DNA of 64,000 nucleotides, from assembly GCA_029881435.1 (NCBI GenBank), contig JAOUMR010000006.1, forward strand, positions 1-64,000, given 5' to 3'. The position numbers were made by a program, and so were the translations under genes. Below the pieces are notes generated by a model. The model had not been told where the DNA came from and did not search any database. It worked only from the letters and a program-made list of their open reading frames with translations. Origin of the DNA: Nitrospira sp. GTDB taxonomy: Bacteria > Nitrospirota > Nitrospiria > Nitrospirales > Nitrospiraceae. Within the stretch, counting starts at the first letter, position 1. The number at the start of each line of letters is the position of its first letter. Shown one piece after another: positions 58,752 through 64,000 of this stretch.

Positions 58752-59891
58752 ATGCCATCGCCGATCTTCGTTGTGGATAGCAGTCCTGCCGTCAGACGGA
58801 TGGTGGAACAGATCTCGATCCCGGAAGGGTTCGAAGTCGTTGGGTTTCAGGATGGACCAGCCGCGCTCGAGGCTGCTCGTCAAAGCACCCCATCGCTCAT
58901 CATTGCCGACTACCATCTTGACAATATGACCTTTTCAGGGTTTTGCAAAGAGATCAACAAGCTGGAGAACCTGACGGAAACCTCTCTTATTTCGCTGATC
59001 AATTCGGCCGATCATCCCGACGAAAATCACCTCCGTACCCTTGGTGTGAAAGTGTTTTTAAAAAAACCGTTTCAATCAGAAGATTTGCTGGAGGTTCTCA
59101 AGTCACTCGGGAAGACGCCATCCGGATCTTCAACCGGCAAAGGTCTCAAGCGGCGTGTCTGGCCTCCGACATCGACTTCGACTGACACCGATTCTGATGA
59201 GTCGGGAGACACTGTCGCAAGTCGTGAGGGCCAAGAGGAGGCGCAGAGTCAGGCCGGTCGCGCAGCCATCATACCACCGGCTTCTTCTGCAGGACCGGAA
59301 GACGCGATGAAGGGGCTCTTTGATCAGCTCTTGCAGTCGATGACCAAACGGAGCGAGCAGCGTCTCGCCGACCTCCTTCCGAAGGTGATTGATGCAAAGC
59401 TGAGCACTCACGTCCGCCCGATCGTCGAAAAGGAATTGCAGGAGCAGCTTGGGAACATCCTTTCTCAGGAGTACCTCACGTCGCTCATGCAACCGCTACT
59501 CGCTCAAACCGTGCCCTCTCTGATCAAGAAGGAGCTTGCAAGCTGCGAACCGATCATCCGGCAAGCCGTCGCCGACCTGGCCAACCCTACGATCGGAGAG
59601 AACGTCGATCGACTCGTACGGGAACAGGTCGAATCCGGCGTCCATCAATACTTACCGGCGGTCGTGCGAGAACAGGTGGGGACGATCGATCAGATGGTCA
59701 AAGACGAGCTTCACCAGGCGGTCTCACAACACGTTCCGATACTCGCTGACGACCTGGTACGAGCATGCGCGAGAGAGAGTGTCGAACAGGCCGTGCTACG
59801 GATTGTGCCCGATGTCGCGGAGCAGCACATCAAGGCGGAACTCAAACGACTGATCGAGACCGAGGAGGCTCCACGTCCTTCTAAAGGCTAA
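58752..59891 (+). CDS. Receiver-domain protein with long alpha-helical repeat C-terminus
   Basis: IFVVDSSPAVRRMVEQISIPEGFEVVGFQDG...LIIADYHLDNMTF...VFLKKPFQSEDLLEVL; C-terminal repetitive helical region. Confidence 0.85.
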   Translation: MPSPIFVVDSSPAVRRMVEQISIPEGFEVVGFQDGPAALEAARQSTPSLIIADYHLDNMTFSGFCKEINKLENLTETSLISLINSADHPDENHLRTLGVKVFLKKPFQSEDLLEVLKSLGKTPSGSSTGKGLKRRVWPPTSTSTDTDSDESGDTVASREGQEEAQSQAGRAAIIPPASSAGPEDAMKGLFDQLLQSMTKRSEQRLADLLPKVIDAKLSTHVRPIVEKELQEQLGNILSQEYLTSLMQPLLAQTVPSLIKKELASCEPIIRQAVADLANPTIGENVDRLVREQVESGVHQYLPAVVREQVGTIDQMVKDELHQAVSQHVPILADDLVRACARESVEQAVLRIVPDVAEQHIKAELKRLIETEEAPRPSKG

Positions 59892-60001
59892 CTCTTCTTG
59901 CCCCGCCTGCCTCGCCGAGCCTTCGCCAACGCCTTCACTCGCTTGACGTTCTTCCGATGTTTCTTCCTCGTTTTCCGATCCTTCTCACGACCTCGTGCCA
60001 T
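59888..60001 (-). CDS. 37-aa highly basic protein
   Basis: MARGREKDRKTRKKHRKNVKRVKALAKARRGRRGKKS; AGGGAGG SD-like sequence upstream. Confidence 0.65.
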   Translation of the reverse strand: MARGREKDRKTRKKHRKNVKRVKALAKARRGRRGKKS

Positions 60002-60148
60002 AGTCCTCCCTACGGTAGTGTGATGGGTTATGGATGACGGGCGACTGTATAGCACATGCCTTATCAGGTCACAAGCTGAGACTCCTGCCATTTTCTGATC
60101 GACATAGACGTGGTATGATGCCAACCGTTTATTCTTGGATAGTCCGTA

Positions 60149-62890
60149 ATGGCTTCATTCCAACTCGACAAAACCTACGATCCGAAAACCGTCGAAGCTC
60201 GATGGTCGCAGGAATGGATCGCTCAGGGTTACTTCCGTGCCTCACCGGAACACCCAGGTCAGCCATACAGCATCGTGATTCCCCCGCCGAATGTGACAGG
60301 CTCTCTCCATGTCGGACATGCCCTCAACCATTCGTTGCAAGATATCCTGATCCGGTGGCGACGCATGCAAGGACGCAACACCCTGTGGCTTCCAGGGACT
60401 GATCACGCCGGAATCGCGACACAAAACGTCGTCGAAAAACACGTAATGGCCGAAGGCGCTTCGCGTGAGTCGCTCGGACGGGAGCAGTTTATTGAGCGAG
60501 TCTGGCAGTGGAAGGCCACCTCGGGCAACACAATCATCAATCAGCAGAAACAGCTGGGTGAATCCTGCGACTGGGATCGTCTCCGTTTTACGATGGATGA
60601 GGGGCTGTCAAAGGCAGTACTCGAGGTGTTCGTCCGATTATATGAAGATGGCTTGATCTACCGCGGTGAACGGCTAATTAATTGGTGTCCGCGCTGTTTG
60701 ACGGCGCTGTCCGATATCGAGGTGGAACACGAGGATGTCAAAGGCAAGCTCTATTCAATCCACTATCCACTGGAAGACGATCCGTCGACGCGACTCACCG
60801 TTGCCACGACCAGACCGGAGACCATGTTCGGTGATACGGCCGTGGCCGTCCATCCGGAAGACGATCGCTTCAAGCATCTCATAGGCAAGCGACTACGCCT
60901 CCCGCTGACGAGCCGTACTATACCGATCGTGGGTGATGGCATTCTCGTCGACCGGGAGTTCGGTACCGGCGCCGTAAAAATCACTCCGGCCCATGATTTT
61001 AGCGACTACGAAGCCGGAGAACGGCATGCACTGCCACGGCTGGCTATTCTGGACCACCACGCCCTGCTCGATGCGGCAAATCTGCAGAAAGCCGGGGTCG
61101 ATCAGGCCACCATCGATCTGCTGCACGGCCTTCCCGTGCCGAAGGCCCGACCAAAGGTGGAAGAACTACTGAAGGAGCGCGGGCTACTTGAGAAGGTCGA
61201 AGACCACAAGATGGCGGTGGGGAAATGCTACCGCTGTAAGACCGTTGTCGAGCCCTCTCTCTCTCCACAATGGTTCGTGAATATCAAGCCGCTCGCAGAT
61301 CCGGCGATCACCGCAGTTGAACACGGGCGCATTCGCATCATTCCTGAGGGGTGGACGAATAACTACTTGGGCTGGATGCGAGATATCAAAGACTGGTGTA
61401 TTTCTCGGCAGATCTGGTGGGGACATCAGATTCCTGCGTGGTATTGCCTCAGTTGCAATGCCGATCACATCATCCGCACTGGTGATCGTCTGGCTATTTT
61501 GCAAGGGGCTTCCCCGATCGTCTCAGAAACTGCTCCTGCGAAGTGTCCTGCCTGTAGGGGGGACGAGCTGTATCGTGACCCCGACGTCCTCGATACGTGG
61601 TTTTCGTCTTCGCTCTGGCCTTTTTCGACCTTAGGATGGCCAGAGCACACACAAGAGCTCAAGACCTACTACCCGACCTCGGTGCTTGTGACCGGCCTCG
61701 ATATCCTCTTCTTCTGGGTAGCACGCATGATCATGATGGGGCTGAAATTCATGGGAGAGGTTCCCTTTCGTGATGTCTATATTCATGCGCTCGTGCGTGA
61801 CGCCGAGGGCAAGAAAATGAGCAAGTCGAAAGGGAACGTCATCGATCCACTCCATGTCATGAGCGAGTTTGGAACCGATGCGCTTCGTTTCACCCTCGCC
61901 TCGATGGCTTCCCCTGGTCGGGACGTCAAGCTGGCGGAGGAACGGATCGAGGGGTATCGGAACTTCGCCAACAAGATTTGGAATGCGGCTCGTTTTGCCC
62001 ATATGTATCTTGATGGCCCGCGGGTCACACTTCCTATCTCCCAACGAACCATTCCAGATCGTTGGATTCTCAGTCGACTGAACCATACTATCAACACCGT
62101 CACCGTGGAATTAGAGAGCTATCGCTTCGATCGGGCCTCCAACGCCCTGTATCACTTTATCTGGCATGAGTTCTGCGATTGGTACCTGGAGCTGATTAAA
62201 CCTGTCTTACAGACGTCGGATCATCCGGACGGGCCTAGCACACGAGAAACACTCGTGCAACTACTCGAAACAACTATGCGGCTGCTGCATCCGTTCATGC
62301 CGTTCATTACGGAAGAGATCTGGCAGACGATTCCCCATCACGGCCACAGTATCGTGACCCAAGCGTATCCCATGGATGAACCATCATGGGACTCATGCGA
62401 AGCCGAGCACCTGTTTGCTCTTATTGAACAAACGGTCAACCTGGCTCGGACTGGTCGTGTGCTTCTGAATTATCCACCGGCGCAGCCGATCATGTTGTAC
62501 GTGGCGCATGAGGACAGTACGAAACAGGACCTTCTCTGCCGAGTCATCCCGCATGTGGCCCATCTTGGTCGAGGCACGGCAGAGACTATCGCGAACTCTG
62601 CCTGGCCGGCGCAGCAACTGCTGAGGTTAGTTGCAGAGGGCCTCTCAGTCGGAATCAACGTGTCCGGTGACGTGGACCTTCAGAAAGCTGTCGATCGATT
62701 GGATAAGCAGCTCTCCGAGGTGGCAAAGGAATCACAGCGCCTGAATGGAAAACTGGATAATCCCGACTTTGTCTCGAAAGCTCCTCCAGAGGTGATCGCT
62801 GATCATCAGGACCGTCTACGCGCGCTCGCGCAAGATTACAGCATGTTGATCAGTAGCGAACAGCAATTGCAATCCATGCTGGGGCAGTGA
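60149..62890 (+). CDS. valS: Valyl-tRNA synthetase
   Basis: PPPNVTGSLHVGHALNHSLQDIL (HIGH-type), KMSKSKGNVIDP (KMSKS), C-terminal coiled coil. Confidence 0.97.
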   Translation: MASFQLDKTYDPKTVEARWSQEWIAQGYFRASPEHPGQPYSIVIPPPNVTGSLHVGHALNHSLQDILIRWRRMQGRNTLWLPGTDHAGIATQNVVEKHVMAEGASRESLGREQFIERVWQWKATSGNTIINQQKQLGESCDWDRLRFTMDEGLSKAVLEVFVRLYEDGLIYRGERLINWCPRCLTALSDIEVEHEDVKGKLYSIHYPLEDDPSTRLTVATTRPETMFGDTAVAVHPEDDRFKHLIGKRLRLPLTSRTIPIVGDGILVDREFGTGAVKITPAHDFSDYEAGERHALPRLAILDHHALLDAANLQKAGVDQATIDLLHGLPVPKARPKVEELLKERGLLEKVEDHKMAVGKCYRCKTVVEPSLSPQWFVNIKPLADPAITAVEHGRIRIIPEGWTNNYLGWMRDIKDWCISRQIWWGHQIPAWYCLSCNADHIIRTGDRLAILQGASPIVSETAPAKCPACRGDELYRDPDVLDTWFSSSLWPFSTLGWPEHTQELKTYYPTSVLVTGLDILFFWVARMIMMGLKFMGEVPFRDVYIHALVRDAEGKKMSKSKGNVIDPLHVMSEFGTDALRFTLASMASPGRDVKLAEERIEGYRNFANKIWNAARFAHMYLDGPRVTLPISQRTIPDRWILSRLNHTINTVTVELESYRFDRASNALYHFIWHEFCDWYLELIKPVLQTSDHPDGPSTRETLVQLLETTMRLLHPFMPFITEEIWQTIPHHGHSIVTQAYPMDEPSWDSCEAEHLFALIEQTVNLARTGRVLLNYPPAQPIMLYVAHEDSTKQDLLCRVIPHVAHLGRGTAETIANSAWPAQQLLRLVAEGLSVGINVSGDVDLQKAVDRLDKQLSEVAKESQRLNGKLDNPDFVSKAPPEVIADHQDRLRALAQDYSMLISSEQQLQSMLGQ

Positions 62891-62896
62891 CCACCG

Positions 62897-63775
62897 GTGA
62901 CGCTTCCTGCTGTAGAAATCCGTCGTGCGGTGCGTCAAGGGCTGGACGAAGACCTCGCTCGGGGGGACGCGACGACCTCGGCGCTCTTTTCGTCTCCAGT
63001 ACCGACTCAGGCCAGAATCATTGCCCAACAATCCTTGATTGTCGCCGGAATGGCGGCGGCTGTTCAGACTTTTCTGCTCGTTGATCCCTCCATCCGGTTA
63101 TCGGTTTCCAAACACGATGGGGAGCGAGCCAAGAATGGAGAGTCGCTCATCTCTCTCGAGGGTGATGGCAGATCGATTCTGCAAGCCGAGCGGGTTGCCT
63201 TAAACTTTCTTCAACACCTGTCCGGTATCGCCACGCTGACACAGCGATTCTGTCGGGCCGTACGAGGCTACCCGGTCAACATTCTGGATACGAGAAAAAC
63301 TCTTCCAGGTTGGCGCGCACTTCAGAAGTGGGCCGTCTCGCTGGGAGGAGGGATGAATCATCGTCAGTCGCTGAGTGATGGCATTCTCATCAAGGATAAC
63401 CATCTGGCTCTTCTGCAGAAGGATCGGCGGCCGGTAGAGAAGGCCTGTCGATTAGCGCGTGCGCATCGGTCGCCCACCCGCTCGATTATTGTGGAAGTGG
63501 AGTCTCTCGCTGAGGTTCGTCAGGCCTTGGCCGGAAGGCCAGATATCATTCTGTTGGACAACATGGCCCCAAGCATGGTCAGACGTGCCGTGGGTCTGAT
63601 CAACAAGCAGGCGCTGGTCGAAGTGTCAGGCGGCATCACACTAACAAATGTCAAAGCCATGGCTGCTGCCGGCGCCGATCGTATCTCAGTCGGAGCACTC
63701 ACCCATTCTGCTCCAGCTGCTGCCATGAGCCTGGTCTTGACGCTGCCTCTGCGATCGCGCAGCCGACGTTCCTAA
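62897..63775 (+). CDS. nadC: Nicotinate-nucleotide pyrophosphorylase (carboxylating)
   Basis: GTG start; LNFLQHLSGIATLTQRF, ILDTRKTLPGWRALQKWAV, GGGMNHRQSLSDGILIKDNHL. Confidence 0.97.
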   Translation: MTLPAVEIRRAVRQGLDEDLARGDATTSALFSSPVPTQARIIAQQSLIVAGMAAAVQTFLLVDPSIRLSVSKHDGERAKNGESLISLEGDGRSILQAERVALNFLQHLSGIATLTQRFCRAVRGYPVNILDTRKTLPGWRALQKWAVSLGGGMNHRQSLSDGILIKDNHLALLQKDRRPVEKACRLARAHRSPTRSIIVEVESLAEVRQALAGRPDIILLDNMAPSMVRRAVGLINKQALVEVSGGITLTNVKAMAAAGADRISVGALTHSAPAAAMSLVLTLPLRSRSRRS

Positions 63776-63778
63776 CCC

Positions 63779-64000
63779 ATGCCTCTTTCTGCCCCTCTCA
63801 GCGTCGACGCTATTCGCAGCACCCTGGAAACCGAGGCACTCGGTCATCCCCTCTACATTCACCAAGATCTCCCCTCGACAAATAGGGAGGCGCACACACT
63901 GGCACAGAACGGTGCCACGCACGGGACCGTCGTTCTCGCCGAAAGCCAATCTGCCGGGTACGGACGACATGGACGTCCTTGGTTTTCGCCACCAGGGTTG
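63779..64000 (+). CDS. birA: Biotin--[acetyl-CoA-carboxylase] ligase, truncated by the window end
   Basis: MPLSAPLSVDAIRSTLETEALGHPLYIHQDLPSTNREAHTLAQNGATHGTVVLAESQSAGYGRHGRPWFSPPG. Confidence 0.9.
   Translation, partial: MPLSAPLSVDAIRSTLETEALGHPLYIHQDLPSTNREAHTLAQNGATHGTVVLAESQSAGYGRHGRPWFSPPGL

Overview
The window looks like a Nitrospira-type bacterial chromosome segment; this is inferred from gene content, not tested. It is densely coding on both strands. Housekeeping genes include coaE, trxB, thiI, a tRNA-Ser(CGA), valS, nadC, a 3'-truncated birA, a DHH-CBS-CCA nucleotidyltransferase fusion and the ydbH-ynbE-ydbL set. Accessory genes include two two-component systems, a SulP-carbonic anhydrase fusion, two glycogen/glucan hydrolase-type enzymes and several envelope gene sets. 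The strongest leads are: (1) an ECF sigma factor operon whose anti-sigma-like protein carries an extracytoplasmic glycogen-binding/isoamylase-early-set domain, plus a matching promoter motif TGTTTAC-N16-CGTCTAA found at two loci; (2) an exopolysaccharide-like locus with a processive GT2, a GH18-like TIM-barrel protein, a TPR/YaiO-type beta-barrel protein and a membrane HEAT protein; (3) an overlapping radical SAM / DUF547 / ferritin-like / TIGR04283-type GT operon; (4) exact 11-bp-phased TCACA direct repeats upstream of a beta-propeller gene and a weaker version upstream of the neighbouring OmpR-family regulator, suggesting a small regulon; (5) a PanE-like reductase fused to a sulfite-oxidase-fold-like domain that seems to lack the Mo-ligand Cys; (6) an MFS gene broken by an apparent single-nucleotide frameshift. 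All family calls are by eye from the translations. No database search was run.
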